Assembly (NCBI GenBank): GCA_035651955.1
Contig: DASRES010000090.1
Coordinates: 1-64,000 of the forward strand
DNA: 64,000 bases
Direction of reading: 5' to 3'
Origin: Acidimicrobiia bacterium
GTDB lineage: Bacteria; Actinomycetota; Acidimicrobiia; IMCC26256; JAMXLJ01
Shown: positions 18,765 through 29,000 of the stretch, one piece after another
Layout of the letters: each line of letters begins with the position of its first letter
How positions within the stretch are numbered: the stretch's first letter is position 1
Notes under the pieces: model-generated
Databases searched by the model: none
What the model saw: the letters and a program-made list of their open reading frames with translations, nothing else
What the model was told of the DNA's origin: nothing
Made by a program: the position numbers and the translations under genes

Positions 18765-19313
18765 TCAGTTCGACGAGCCTGCCGACGTGGTCGTGTCGTT
18801 GCTCGGGTCGTGCGGCGTGACCGTCACGACGATGCCGTTCGTGCTGTTGCCCGTGGTGCCGCCGACGTTCACGTCGTACTTCGTCCCGACCGCGCTCAGC
18901 GTGCTGACCGAGCTGTCGCCCGACCCCGCGTTGAACGAGCCCTGGATCGTGTAGCCCGCGGACTCGAGCGCGGAGCGGTACGAGCTCAGGGCGTCCGACA
19001 CCGACCCGCTCGGCTCGATCGTCACGGTCCACGCGCCCTTGCCGTTGTCGGTCGTCGAGATCGCGCCGGTGACCTTGCCCTTCGGCAGCGGGACGTCGCT
19101 CGTCGGGAAGTCCTTCGGCAACGCGGTGCTCGCGCCGAACGACGCGGAGTTCCCGTTGCCGTCGTTCACGGTCACGCCGTTGTCGTTGACCTTCACCTTG
19201 CCGTTCGTCGCCTTGTCCACGAGCTTCTCGGCCGTGCTCTTGCCCCCGCCACACGCGGCGAGGCCGAGCGCCAACGCCACTCCGACGGCTGCGAACGCGG
19301 TGGTCCGCCGCAT
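18765..19313 (-). CDS. Small secreted lipoprotein of unknown function
   Basis: 182 residues from the ATG at 19313, preceded by GGGAGG; an earlier GTG or ATG frame adds non-signal sequence. MRRTTAFAAVGVALALGLAAC is a lipoprotein signal with the lipid Cys at residue 21. The mature part is polar and Gly/Thr/Ser rich, with VKVNDNGVTVNDGNGN and a predicted globular segment (KDFPTSDVPLPKGKV to VTVTPHDPS) ending TTTSAGSSN. I recognise no family. Divergent from the next lipoprotein, it is probably an extracellular membrane-anchored protein. Confidence 0.8.
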   Translation of the reverse strand: MRRTTAFAAVGVALALGLAACGGGKSTAEKLVDKATNGKVKVNDNGVTVNDGNGNSASFGASTALPKDFPTSDVPLPKGKVTGAISTTDNGKGAWTVTIEPSGSVSDALSSYRSALESAGYTIQGSFNAGSGDSSVSTLSAVGTKYDVNVGGTTGNSTNGIVVTVTPHDPSNDTTTSAGSSN

Positions 19314-19434
19314 GGGTGCCTCCCTGTCCGGCACTGCCGCCCGACCGTCGGGCGGCGGTTCGTGCAAGTAACGGCCGCGGTCGTCCCCACCTTGAGACGC
19401 GATCGCGCGCGTTCACGCAGCGTGGTGACGGCAT

Positions 19435-19462
19435 CGAACGGTCGTCACGGGGGTACCGTTCG
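19435..19462. promoter_or_regulatory. Inverted repeat just before the PQQ-type lipoprotein gene
   Basis: CGAACGGT (19435-19442) and ACCGTTCG (19455-19462) are perfect inverted copies 12 bp apart, ending five bases before ATG 19468. They could be a repressor operator in the 154-bp divergent gap or an mRNA hairpin that covers the ribosome site, since no clear Shine-Dalgarno is visible. Confidence 0.45.
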
Positions 19463-19467
19463 CCCGG

Positions 19468-20874
19468 ATGCGGAGACTCGGGGTCGTCATCGTCGCGGCC
19501 GTCGCGCTCGTCGGTGCCGCGGCGTGCTCGTCAGGATCGAAGAGCGCGTCGACGAGCACGTCCGAGACGCGTGACACGACGACGACGAGCTCGGGTGCGG
19601 GCGTCCCGACGACGGCGCCGTCGTCCGGATCGGCTCCACTCTGGCCGACGTACCACCGCACCAACGACCGCAACGGCCTCGTACCCGGCTTCCCCGCGCC
19701 GACACGTCTCCCGCGCGCGTGGAACGTGAAGCTCGACGGCGCGGTCTACGCGCAGCCGGTCGTCGTCGGCGACCAGGTCATCGTGGCGACCGAGAACGAC
19801 ACCGTGTACGCGCTCGACGTGTCGAGCGGCGCGCAGCGTTGGATGCGTCATCTGGCGTCGCCGATCAGACAGTCGGATCTCCCGTGCGGCGACATCGACC
19901 CGCTCGGCATCACGGGGACGCCCGCATACGACGACGCGACACGTTCCATGTTCGTCGTGACCGAGACCGCGGGCGGACGCCACGACCTCTACGCGCTCGA
20001 CCCGACGAACGGCGCGACGCGCTTCACGCGCAACCTCGACGTGACGAACCGCGACCCGCGTGCGGAGCAGCAGCGTGCCGCGTTGCTCGTCGCCAACGGT
20101 CGCGTCTACGTCGCGTTCGGCGGGTTGTTCGGCGACTGCGGCAACTACGTCGGCTACGTGACCGCGCTCGCGACGGACGGCTCGGGCACGATCACGCACT
20201 ACGAGGTCCCCACGTCACGTGAGGGCGGGATCTGGGCGGCGTCCGGCCCGGCTGCGGCCGCGGACGGGACCATCTACGTCGCGGTCGGGAACGGGGCGAG
20301 CACAGGCGGGTCGTACGACGGCAGCGACTCGGTGCTGCGGCTGGCGCCCGACCTGTCGCGGCGTCTCGACTTCTTCGCCCCGAGCAACTGGGGCTCGGAG
20401 AACGCGCAGGACGCCGACCTCGGGTCCACCGGACCGTTGCTCGTACCCGGGAACCGCGTGCTGATCGGCGGGAAGGGCTCGCAGGTCTACCTGTTGGACG
20501 CGTCCCGGCTCGGCGGGATCGGCGGCCAGCTGTCGACCGTCAACGGGTGCCGCAGCTTCGGCGGCATGGCGTTCGACGCGGGTGCGGCCTTCGTGCCGTG
20601 CAGCGACGGGGTGCTGCGCGTCGACGTGCAGCCCGGCCGGATCACGCGCTCATGGCAGGCGCGCGGCATCTCCGGGTCGCCCGTCGTCGGTGGTGGCGAG
20701 GTCTGGACGCTCGACACGTCGAGCGGCGTGTTGCACGCGCTCGACGAGGCGACGGGCCACGAGCGTGCGAGCGCGAGCGTCGGCGACGTCACGCGGTTCG
20801 CGTCGCCGGTGCTGGCGGGCGGGCGCGTCGTCGTCGGCACGACGGGCGGCGTCGTCGCCCTGACGGTGCAGTAG
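19468..20874 (+). CDS. Secreted beta-propeller (PQQ-repeat-like) lipoprotein
   Basis: 468 residues. MRRLGVVIVAAVALVGAAAC is a lipoprotein signal, lipid Cys at 20, followed by a Ser/Thr-rich linker. The rest is a repeat protein of the quinoprotein-like type, with blades such as VIVATENDTVYALDVSSGAQRW (from residue about 108) and LYALDPTNGATRF, and a last blade LHALDEATGHERA and VVVGTTGGVVALTVQ. Such propellers act as scaffolds or, with cofactor, as dehydrogenases. The tryptophan-docking and metal residues of true quinoprotein enzymes were not identified, so catalysis is not claimed. It ends 9 bp from the convergent ilvA. Confidence 0.8.
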   Translation: MRRLGVVIVAAVALVGAAACSSGSKSASTSTSETRDTTTTSSGAGVPTTAPSSGSAPLWPTYHRTNDRNGLVPGFPAPTRLPRAWNVKLDGAVYAQPVVVGDQVIVATENDTVYALDVSSGAQRWMRHLASPIRQSDLPCGDIDPLGITGTPAYDDATRSMFVVTETAGGRHDLYALDPTNGATRFTRNLDVTNRDPRAEQQRAALLVANGRVYVAFGGLFGDCGNYVGYVTALATDGSGTITHYEVPTSREGGIWAASGPAAAADGTIYVAVGNGASTGGSYDGSDSVLRLAPDLSRRLDFFAPSNWGSENAQDADLGSTGPLLVPGNRVLIGGKGSQVYLLDASRLGGIGGQLSTVNGCRSFGGMAFDAGAAFVPCSDGVLRVDVQPGRITRSWQARGISGSPVVGGGEVWTLDTSSGVLHALDEATGHERASASVGDVTRFASPVLAGGRVVVGTTGGVVALTVQ

Positions 20875-20883
20875 CGGCGCGGC

Positions 20884-22107
20884 TCACCTCGGTTCGACGC
20901 GGTAGCCCGCCTTTCGCAGCGACGCGAGGATCTCGTCGCGGTGCTGCGGGTCGCGCGTCTCGAGCGTCAGGTCGACCTCGACCTGCTGGACGGGCAACAC
21001 CGGTCCGCTGCGGTGGTGCTCGACGTCGACGACGTTGAGGCCCAGTTGCGCGATCACCGAGAGCAGGCGTTGCAGCTCGCCGGGCCGGTCGCTCAGCGCG
21101 ACGCGCACGACGAGGTACCGGCCGGCGGCCGACAGACCGTGCTCGATGAGGCGGACGAGCAGTGCGGCGTCGACGTTGCCGCCGGACAGCACCGCGCACA
21201 CGGGCGACGACGGGTTCCCGCCGATCCGGCCGGACAGCACCGCCGCGAGCGCCGACGCGCCGGCGGGCTCGACGACGGTCTTGCGCCGTTCGAGGAGCAG
21301 CAGCATCGTGCGCGCGATCTCCTCGTCGGTCACGGTGACGACGTCGTCCACGAGTGCGTCGACGTGCGCGAGCGTCACGTCGCCCACCTCGTGCACCGCG
21401 ATCCCGTCGGCGATCGTGTTGACCGCCGCGAGCTCGACGGGCCGGCCGGCCTGCAGCGCCGCCTGCATGGCGGTCGCACCCGCCGCTTCGACGCCGACGA
21501 CGCGCGTTCCCGGCCGGAGCGCCTTCCACGCGACGGCGATCCCGCTCACGAGCCCGCCCCCACCGACCGGTACGACGACCGTCTCGGCGTCGGGCGCCTG
21601 CTGCGCGAGCTCGACGCCGATGGTCCCCTGACCCGCGATCACGGCGCGGTCGTCGAAGGGAGACACGAGCGTCGCGCCGCTCTCGCGAGACGCGTCGAGC
21701 GCCGCGCGCATCGCTGCCGCGAGACCGCCCGCGACGAGCTCGACGCGCGCGCCGTACGCGCGCGTCGCATCGAGCTTGGGGAGCGGCGCGGTGTCCGGCA
21801 TGAAGATGGTCGCCTCGACACCGAGCGACGTCGCGGCGAGCGCGACGCCCTGCGCGTGGTTCCCCGCGCTCGCGGCGACGACGCCGGCGGCGCGCTCGGC
21901 GCGCGGGATCGCGGCGATGCGGCAGTACGCACCACGGACCTTGAACGAGCCCGTCCGCTGCACCTCCTCGTGCTTGAGCGCGACGGGTCGCCCGGCCATC
22001 TCGCAGAGGAACGCCGGACGGTCGACCGGCGTCGCGCGGATCACGCCGTCGAGCAGGCGCGCGCACGCGCGGACGTCGTCGAGCGTGACGAGCTCGTCGC
22101 CCTTCAC
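20884..22107 (-). CDS. ilvA: Threonine dehydratase (threonine ammonia-lyase)
   Basis: PLP enzyme of 407 residues making 2-oxobutanoate from threonine for isoleucine synthesis. QRTGSFKVRGA carries the PLP Lys56; SAGNHAQGVA and the glycine loop VVPVGGGGLVSG bind cofactor phosphate. The C-terminal part from about residue 325 (VVRVALSDRPGELQRLLSVI) is one ACT-like regulatory domain, as in the short actinobacterial and TdcB-like forms. GTG 22107 overlaps the end of the upstream hydrolase gene (GTGA), so the two are cotranscribed. The open frame extends far upstream but without similarity to the family. Confidence 0.95.
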   Translation of the reverse strand: MKGDELVTLDDVRACARLLDGVIRATPVDRPAFLCEMAGRPVALKHEEVQRTGSFKVRGAYCRIAAIPRAERAAGVVAASAGNHAQGVALAATSLGVEATIFMPDTAPLPKLDATRAYGARVELVAGGLAAAMRAALDASRESGATLVSPFDDRAVIAGQGTIGVELAQQAPDAETVVVPVGGGGLVSGIAVAWKALRPGTRVVGVEAAGATAMQAALQAGRPVELAAVNTIADGIAVHEVGDVTLAHVDALVDDVVTVTDEEIARTMLLLLERRKTVVEPAGASALAAVLSGRIGGNPSSPVCAVLSGGNVDAALLVRLIEHGLSAAGRYLVVRVALSDRPGELQRLLSVIAQLGLNVVDVEHHRSGPVLPVQQVEVDLTLETRDPQHRDEILASLRKAGYRVEPR

Positions 22108-23603
22108 GCGGCGCCGTCGCCGAGGTAGAGGAAGCCGTAGCCCTCGTCGCGGAACGGGATCTGCGCGTCGCGCAGCGCGACGTCCCAGTCTCCCCGCACC
22201 GCGGGATCGGTCTCCTCCATCCCGTGGTCGGCGACGAGGAGGAACGCGGTGTCGTCGGAGATGCCGGCCCGGTCGATGGCGTCGAGCACCGCGCCCAGCC
22301 GCGCGTCCGAGTCGCGCACGCCGGCGGCCGCGATCTCCGAGTACGGGCCGCCCTCGTGCATGGCGGCGTCGGTCAGCGTGAAGTTCAGCCACAGGAACCG
22401 CGGACGCGGGTACGTCACGCCGCGGTACTCGCCGCCCAGGATGCCGACGGCCTGGTCGATGCCCATGTGGTCGACGACCGACGACCACGAGTAGTCCTTC
22501 GAGGGGCGCACGAACCGCTCGGTCGTGTGGGGCAGGCCGTCGGGTGACGCAGGGATCGGCGGCACCTCGCCGCGACGGAAGAAGTCGAACGTCGAGTAGT
22601 CGGCGCCGAGATCGCACGGCTCGTTGACCGATGCCGTGAACGCGTCCGGCCAGCGGCGATGGATCGCGTGGTGCAGCGAGTCGACGCCGTCGACGACGTG
22701 ACGCATCGCCCACGGCCATGTCGCCGACGAGTTCGTGATCACCTGCTCGCCGCGCGCGCGGTCGAACCACGCGTTGTGCAGGATCCCGTGATGACCGGGC
22801 AGCCGCCCAGTGATCACCGACGTGTGGTTCGCGAGCGTCACCGTCGGCAGACCCGCGAACGCACCGTGCTCGAGCGCGCATCCGGACTCCACGAGGCGCG
22901 CGACGTTCGGCGCGTGACCACCGCGGACCATGTCGTAGAGCACGTTCGCGTTCGTCCCGTCGAACAGGAACCCGACGACGAGGACCGGCCGACCGGCGTC
23001 GGGATCGAGGAGCTCGCCGAGCGCCCGGCCGTCCTGGCCGTTCAGGTACGTGCCGTCGGCGCGCGCCTCACACCCGAGAAGCGCCGCGACGGTGGGCGCG
23101 ACGTCGACGAGACGCGCCGCGCGCGCGACGAACCCGTTGCGGCGCACACCCCGCCCCGCGAGCACGAACGGCGCGCGCGCCTGCACGACGCCGAGCGACC
23201 CGTGCTCCCCCAGGTGCCCACCTTGCTCGGCCCAGTTGTGCGCCGCCGCGTGGACGACGCACAGGTCGGGCGCGGCGGGATGGTCGAACAGCTGCGCGAC
23301 GTGGTCGTAGGCGAAGGGGTACGCGTTGGCGCTGCGGTGCGGGTGACGGCAGGCCTGCTCGTGGGCGAGGCCGACGAACCGGTCGGTGTGCCGGTCGGCG
23401 AGCGGGTCGCGGCCCTCGACACCCGTCACCGCGTAGTCGTCGACGCCCGGCCCGACCCGCCGGAACCGGACCCGGCCGTCGGCCGCGGCGACCTCGTACT
23501 CGTCGGCGTTCGTCGCGACCCGGCGTGCCACCATGTCGACGATCGGCTCGAGCGAGGGGTCCAGGAGGACGTCGAGCGCGCGCTGCGTGAGATCCTCGGC
23601 CAT
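22104..23603 (-). CDS. Alkaline-phosphatase-fold phosphodiesterase with permuted motif order
   Basis: 499 residues, type I phosphodiesterase/nucleotide pyrophosphatase family. The main module has metal Asp215 (FLFDGTN), nucleophile Thr256 ([14 protein letters not shown]), Asp412 and His416 (TDAAMHEGG) and Asp459-His460 (VADHGM). It stops only 40 residues after that. The segment normally found next, the last His in HGS then a [12 protein letters not shown] close, lies instead in the N-terminal part (His134 in [21 protein letters not shown]). All seven expected ligands are thus present but in circularly permuted order. No signal peptide is seen. ATG 23603 is a choice among weak starts; GTG 23612 is possible. 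The substrate is unknown. Confidence 0.85.
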   Translation of the reverse strand: MAEDLTQRALDVLLDPSLEPIVDMVARRVATNADEYEVAAADGRVRFRRVGPGVDDYAVTGVEGRDPLADRHTDRFVGLAHEQACRHPHRSANAYPFAYDHVAQLFDHPAAPDLCVVHAAAHNWAEQGGHLGEHGSLGVVQARAPFVLAGRGVRRNGFVARAARLVDVAPTVAALLGCEARADGTYLNGQDGRALGELLDPDAGRPVLVVGFLFDGTNANVLYDMVRGGHAPNVARLVESGCALEHGAFAGLPTVTLANHTSVITGRLPGHHGILHNAWFDRARGEQVITNSSATWPWAMRHVVDGVDSLHHAIHRRWPDAFTASVNEPCDLGADYSTFDFFRRGEVPPIPASPDGLPHTTERFVRPSKDYSWSSVVDHMGIDQAVGILGGEYRGVTYPRPRFLWLNFTLTDAAMHEGGPYSEIAAAGVRDSDARLGAVLDAIDRAGISDDTAFLLVADHGMEETDPAVRGDWDVALRDAQIPFRDEGYGFLYLGDGAA

Positions 23604-23626
23604 CGCGGGCACGATATCCGGGAAAA

Positions 23627-23655
23627 TTGCGGGTCAACGAGGGTCGCGCTACCAT
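23627..23655 (+). promoter_or_regulatory. Promoter of the rplM-rpsI operon
   Basis: TTGCGG (23627-23632) and TACCAT (23650-23655) are separated by exactly 17 bp, and an AAAA stretch precedes the -35. This is the only A/T-rich spot in the gap and lies about 70 bp before rplM. It is a strong sigma-70-type candidate. Confidence 0.65.
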
Positions 23656-23725
23656 CACCGGTCGCGTTCGACGCCCCAAACGGTGTCACGCGCCCCCGCC
23701 CGTCCGATCTCGAGGTGTGTTCGCG

Positions 23726-24175
23726 GTGCCCACGTACTCGCCGAAGCCGAGCGACATCGAGCGTGCCTGGCACGTCGTCGACGCGGACGGTGCGGTCCTC
23801 GGGCGGCTCGCGACCGAGGTCGCGACGTTGCTGCGAGGCAAGCACAAGGCGATCTGGGCGCCGCACGTCGACACCGGGGACCACGTGATCGTCGTGAACG
23901 CGGCCAAGCTCGCGATCACGCCCCGCAAGGCGGACCAGAAGCTCTACTACCGCCACTCGGGCTACCCGGGCGGTCTGCGAAAGACGAATCTCGCGCACGT
24001 GCTCGAGCGCGACCCCGAGAAGGTCGTGCGCCTCGCGGTGCGGGGGATGCTGCCGAAGAACCGGCTCGGCCGCTCGATGCTGCGCAAGCTCCGCGTCTAC
24101 GCGGGGCCGACGCATCCCCACGCCGCCCAGCAGCCGCAGCCGCGCACGCTCGCGTCGGCGCGCGCCGCGCAGTAG
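23726..24175 (+). CDS. rplM: 50S ribosomal protein L13
   Basis: L13, 149 residues, an early 50S assembly protein. [20 protein letters not shown] is the actinobacterial N-terminus and fixes GTG 23726, with GAGGTG 8 bp ahead; upstream in-frame codons are not conserved. [19 protein letters not shown] and [18 protein letters not shown] follow. It heads the two-gene operon with rpsI. Confidence 0.97.
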   Translation: MPTYSPKPSDIERAWHVVDADGAVLGRLATEVATLLRGKHKAIWAPHVDTGDHVIVVNAAKLAITPRKADQKLYYRHSGYPGGLRKTNLAHVLERDPEKVVRLAVRGMLPKNRLGRSMLRKLRVYAGPTHPHAAQQPQPRTLASARAAQ

Positions 24176-24196
24176 CCCGGACCACGAGAGGACGCC

Positions 24197-24589
24197 GTGC
24201 CCAAGCCCCTGATCCAGACCACCGGTCGGCGCAAGGAGGCGGTCGCCCGCGTGCGGCTGCGTCCGGGCACCGGGAAGATCGTGATCAACGGGCACGAGTT
24301 CGAGCGTTACTTCCCGATCCTCACGCACCGCGTGATCGCGACCGAGCCGATGCGCATCAGCCAGACGTCCGACGTCTACGACGTCGACGCGACGGTCGAC
24401 GGCGGTGGCATCAGCGGGCAGGCCGGCGCGCTGCGGCTCGGCATCGCGCGTGCGCTGGTCGCGCTCGACGGCGACATCCGGCCCCAGCTCAAGAAGGCGG
24501 GGCTCCTGACGCGTGACGCGCGCGAGAAGGAGCGGCGCAAGTACGGGCTCAAGAAGGCCCGCAAGGCGCCGCAGTACTCCAAGCGCTGA
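24197..24589 (+). CDS. rpsI: 30S ribosomal protein S9
   Basis: S9, 130 residues; its C-terminal arm reaches the P-site t[22 protein letters not shown] and [17 protein letters not shown] are diagnostic, and it ends [12 protein letters not shown], the conserved basic tail. GTG 24197 follows rplM by 21 bp, and glmM starts 22 bp later, as in mycobacteria. Confidence 0.98.
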   Translation: MPKPLIQTTGRRKEAVARVRLRPGTGKIVINGHEFERYFPILTHRVIATEPMRISQTSDVYDVDATVDGGGISGQAGALRLGIARALVALDGDIRPQLKKAGLLTRDAREKERRKYGLKKARKAPQYSKR

Positions 24590-24611
24590 CCGCCGTCCCG
24601 CTGCTCGTCCC

Positions 24612-25985
24612 GTGACGCTGCGCTTCGGCACCGACGGCGTGCGCGGCGTCGCGAACCGCGATCTCACGCCCGAGCTCGTGACCGCGCTCGGACGGGTCGC
24701 GGCACGGGTGCTCGACGCGCGCACCTGGCTCGTCGGGCGCGACACCCGCCGTTCCGGGACGCTCCTCGAAGCCGCGCTCGTCGCCGGACTGTGCGCGGAG
24801 GGCGTCGACGTCGTGAGCGTCGGCGTGCTGCCGACGCCGGGTGTCGCGTACCTCTCCCAGGTGGACGCGCTCCCGGCCGCGATGATCTCGGCGAGCCACA
24901 ACCCGTTCCCGGACAACGGCATCAAGCTGTTCGCGCCGGGCGGCCGGAAGATCCCCGACGACACCGAGCGTCGCGTCGAGCACCTCCTCGCCGCGCTCAT
25001 CGGCGACCCCAACGGCGCGACCCCGGACCGGCACGCGCCCGACGGCGAGGACGTCGGCGCGTGGCGGACCGAGCCGTCCGCGTCGCAGCGCTACGTCGAC
25101 CACCTCGCAGCCACGCTCGAAGGACGGACGCTCGAGGGGCTGCACGTCGTCGTCGACTGCGGCAACGGAGCGGCGTCGGTCGTCGCGCCCGCCGCGTTCC
25201 GAGCGCTCGGCGCGCGCGTGACCGTCCTCAACGACACGCCGGACGGGACGAACATCAACGCGGCGTGTGGCTCGACCGACCCGTCCGCGTTGCAGCGCGC
25301 GGTCGTCGCCGAGCACGCCGACGCGGGGCTCGCGTTCGACGGCGATGCCGACCGGGTGATCGCGATCGACGAGCGCGGCGAGATCGTCGACGGCGACCAG
25401 GTGCTCGCGATCCTCGCCCTCGACCTCGCGCAGCACGGGCGACTCCGCCACGACGCGCTCGCCGCCACGGTGATGTCGAACCTCGGCCTTCGGCGTGCAC
25501 TGCACGAGCACGGCATCGAGCTCGTCGAGACCGCGGTGGGCGACCGCAACGTGCTCGTCGCCATGGACGAGCGCGACCTCGCGCTCGGCGGTGAGCAGTC
25601 GGGGCACGTGATCCTCGCCGACCACGCCACGACGGGCGACGGCACGCTCACGGGCATCGTGCTCCTCGACGTCGTGCGCCGGTCGGGCCGCCCGCTCTCG
25701 GACCTCGCCGGCGTCATGACGCGCCTGCCGCAGGTGCTGCGGAACGTCCGGGTGTCGGACAAGACGATCCTCGACGGCGATGGGGCCGCGACCGTTCGTG
25801 ACGTGATCCGCGCCGTGGAGGACGAGCTCGCCGACGACGGGCGCGTGCTCGTCCGGGTGTCGGGCACGGAGCCGGTCGTGCGCGTGATGGTCGAAGCGAC
25901 CACCGAGGCGCGTGCCCAGCAGTGCGCGGACCGCCTGGTCGACGCGGTCACGGGCCTGGATCGGGCTCCGCTGCAGGGCATCTAG
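24612..25985 (+). CDS. glmM: Phosphoglucosamine mutase GlmM
   Basis: Converts glucosamine-6-phosphate to glucosamine-1-phosphate for peptidoglycan; 457 residues. FGTDGVRGVANRDLTPEL opens the protein. The phosphoserine loop MISASHNP puts the catalytic Ser at 95. The Mg loop FDGDADRVIA and sugar loop GGEQSGHVI follow, and RVSGTEPVVRVMVE binds phosphate near the end. GTG 24612 gives the family N-terminus. Its next neighbour is the glmS-like gene, so successive steps are encoded together. Confidence 0.97.
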   Translation: MTLRFGTDGVRGVANRDLTPELVTALGRVAARVLDARTWLVGRDTRRSGTLLEAALVAGLCAEGVDVVSVGVLPTPGVAYLSQVDALPAAMISASHNPFPDNGIKLFAPGGRKIPDDTERRVEHLLAALIGDPNGATPDRHAPDGEDVGAWRTEPSASQRYVDHLAATLEGRTLEGLHVVVDCGNGAASVVAPAAFRALGARVTVLNDTPDGTNINAACGSTDPSALQRAVVAEHADAGLAFDGDADRVIAIDERGEIVDGDQVLAILALDLAQHGRLRHDALAATVMSNLGLRRALHEHGIELVETAVGDRNVLVAMDERDLALGGEQSGHVILADHATTGDGTLTGIVLLDVVRRSGRPLSDLAGVMTRLPQVLRNVRVSDKTILDGDGAATVRDVIRAVEDELADDGRVLVRVSGTEPVVRVMVEATTEARAQQCADRLVDAVTGLDRAPLQGI

Positions 25986-25990
25986 ACTGA

Positions 25991-26044
25991 CCCGACCCGG
26001 GGGGCACCCGTCGCGCGCGGCGGGTCGGGCTGGGACCCGTCCCA
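25991..26044 (+). promoter_or_regulatory. Two hairpins in the leader of the glmS-like gene
   Basis: CCCGACCCG (25991-25999) pairs with CGGGTCGGG (26021-26029) in a 9-bp stem. Directly after it TGGGA (26031-26035) pairs with TCCCA (26040-26044) beside the AGGAG ribosome site at 26044-26048. The second stem could hide that site. I could not fit the glmS ribozyme core to this sequence, so this is not called a ribozyme. Confidence 0.45.
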
Positions 26045-26056
26045 GGAGCCAGCTTC

Positions 26057-29000
26057 ATGTGCGGAATCATCGGCGTCGTCCGCCGGCCCGGTCGGCGCGT
26101 CTCCCCGTCGCTCGACGATCTCGCCGCGCGCCTGCGCGCCGCCCGTGACGACCTCGACCTGGCGGGCAGAGGGCTCGCCGTCGACACGCTGACGCGGGCC
26201 GCCGAGCACGTCGAGCACGTCGACGGCGCGCTGCGGGGGACGCCGGGGGTCCGGGCGCTGCTGCGTCAGGGCACCGCGGCCACCGAGGTCGGCGCGCTCG
26301 CGGCGGACGCGTCCCGACGGCTCGACTCGATCGAGCGTGCCCTCGACCGCGGTGACGTCTCCGCCGGCGCGTCGGGCTCGCTCGAGCAGCTCAACGCAGC
26401 CATCGTGCGGTGCAAGGACGCGCTGTGGGCCGTCGCCCGCGACCGCCTGCGCACGGCGCGCGCGGTGGCGGAGCTCGCGTCCGGCTTCGAGCTCGGCGAC
26501 GGCGCGGTCGAGGTGCTCACGTCCGTCCAGGTCGCGCTGTCCGCGATCGACCGGCTGGAGGTGCGCGGTCGCGACTCGGCCGGCCTGCACCTGCTCGTCC
26601 GCGACCACGCGCTCGACCTCGACGACCCGACGATCGCGCGGCTCGTCCACGAGCGGGAGGCCGACCCGCTGTTCCGGGCCGGTGCCGTGCGCATGCCCGA
26701 CGGGCTGCTCAGCGTGGTGTACAAGGCCGCCGCGGAGATCGGCGAGCTCGGCGACAACGTCGCGGCGCTCCGCGCCCAGATCGCGTCCGACTCGCTGCTG
26801 CATCTCGCGCTCGCGAGCGACGACGCGCGCGCGACGGTGCTCGGCCACACGCGCTGGGCCAGCGTCGGGATCATCTCCGAGGCGAACGCGCACCCGCTGA
26901 ACAGCGACGTGGTGCGGACGCCAGGCGGCGCGCGTCGCGCGTACGTCACGGCCGCGCTCAACGGGGACGTCGACAACCATGCCGACCTCCGCGTGCTGGA
27001 GGGGCTGGACATCGCGTCGGAGATCACGACCGACGCCAAGGTCATCCCGACGCTCGTGTCGCACCGGGTGGACAGCGGCCTGTCGGTGGACGACGCGTTC
27101 CGCGCCACGGTCGCGTCGCTCGAGGGGTCGGTCGCGATCGCCGCGAGCAGCGCGGCCGAGCCCGACACGCTGCACCTCGCACTGCGGGGTAGCGGGCAGG
27201 CGCTGTACGTGGGCCTCGCCGAGGACTGCTACGTCGTCGCGAGCGAGCCGTACGGACTCGTCGAGGAGACGTCCGTGTACCTCCGCATGGACGGCGAGAC
27301 CCCGGCCAACCCGGACAACCCGACGGCGAGCCGCGGGCAGATCGTCGTGCTCGACGGCTCGCACGCCGGAACCGTCGAGGGCATCCGCCGCACGGGCTAC
27401 GACGGCACGCCGTTGCCGGTGTCACACGACGACCTGACCCGGGCCGAGATCACGACACGCGACATCGACCGGGGGGACGCGCCGCACTACCTCCTGAAGG
27501 AGATCGGTGAGGCGCCGTCGTCGTTCCGCAAGACGCTCCGCGGCAAGCTGGTCGAGCAGGAGGGTCGCGTGCGCGTCGCGCTCGGCGACGAGACGTTGCC
27601 GCCGGACGTGCGCACCCGGCTGCGCGACGGCGAGATCCGACGCGTGCTCGTCATCGGCCAGGGCACGGCCGCCGTGGCCGGCCAGAGCCTGGCGACCGCG
27701 CTGCTGGACGCGCTCGGCGACGACCGTTGCCTCGACGTGCGCGCGATGCCGGCGACGGAGCTCTCGGGCTTCGGCCTCGCGGGTGACATGCGGGACACGC
27801 TCGTCGTCGCGATCAGCCAGAGCGGCACTACGACCGACACGAACCGGACCGTCGACCTCGTGCGTGCGCGCGGCGCGGCGGTCGTCGCGATCGTCAACCG
27901 CCGCAACAGCGACCTGACGGATCGATGCGACGGCGTCCTGTACACGTCGGACGGGCGCGACGTCGAGATGAGCGTCGCGTCGACGAAGGCGTTCTACGCG
28001 CAGATCGCGGCGGGCTTCCTCCTCGCGTTCGCGATCGTCGACGAGGTCCGCAGCGGCCGTGACGGCGCCGACGGCGCGCCCGTGGTGCCGGACGACCTGC
28101 TGCAAGCGCTGCGCGAGCTCCCCGACGCGATGACTCGCGTGCTCGCGCAGCGCGCCTCGATCGCGGGGGCCGCGCAGCGGCACGCGCCCGGACGGCGGTA
28201 CTGGGCCGTCGTCGGCAACGGCGCGAACCGCATCGCCGCGCACGAGGTGCGGATCAAGCTCTCGGAGCTCTGTTACAAGTCGATCGCCTGCGACGCGACC
28301 GAGGACAAGAAGCACATCGACCTCTCGTCGGAGCCGCTCATCCTCGTGTGCGCGGCCGGTCTGTCGGGCTCCAACGCGGACGACGTCGCGAAGGAGCTCG
28401 CGATCTACCGGGCACACAAGGCCGCGCCGATCGCGATCGCGAACGAAGGTGAGTCGCGATTCCACACCGCGCTCGAGACGATCGAGGTGCCGGCCGTCCA
28501 CCCGACATTCGGGTTCGTCCTGTCCGCGATGGCGGGTCACCTCTTCGGGTACGAGGCCGCGCTCGCGATCGACGCGTCGGCGCTGCCGTTGCGCGAGGCG
28601 CGCGCCGCGATCGAGTCGGTCGCGTCCGGGACCGTCGCCGACGACGACGTGCTCACGGACCTCGCGGACGCGATCGAGCCCCTGGCCGTCCGGTTCTTCG
28701 ACGGGCTGCGCAACGGCACGTACGACGGCGCGATGGAGGCCGCGACCGCGGTGCGCCTCGCCGCGATGTTCCGGTACGCGACCGGGATCGTCCCGCTCGA
28801 TGCGTACCAGGTCGAGTTCGGGAAGGTCGGGACGCCGAGCACCGTGATCGAGGACCTGACTGCCGCGCTGACGAGCGCGATCGAGGAGCTCACGCGGCCC
28901 ATCGACGCGATCAAGCACCAGGCGAAGACGGTGACGGTCGGCATCTCGCGCTCCGACGAGACGCTGCTGCGCGTCCGGCTCGTGCAGGAGGTCCTCGCCG

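Noticed and set aside
22108-22881. Upstream extension of ilvA in the same frame
   Set aside because: It overlaps the phosphodiesterase, which has conserved motifs; GTG 22107 matches the enzyme N-terminus.
25986-26056. glmS ribozyme in the leader of the GlmS-like gene
   Set aside because: I could not place the ribozyme core or cleavage site; only generic hairpins are visible.
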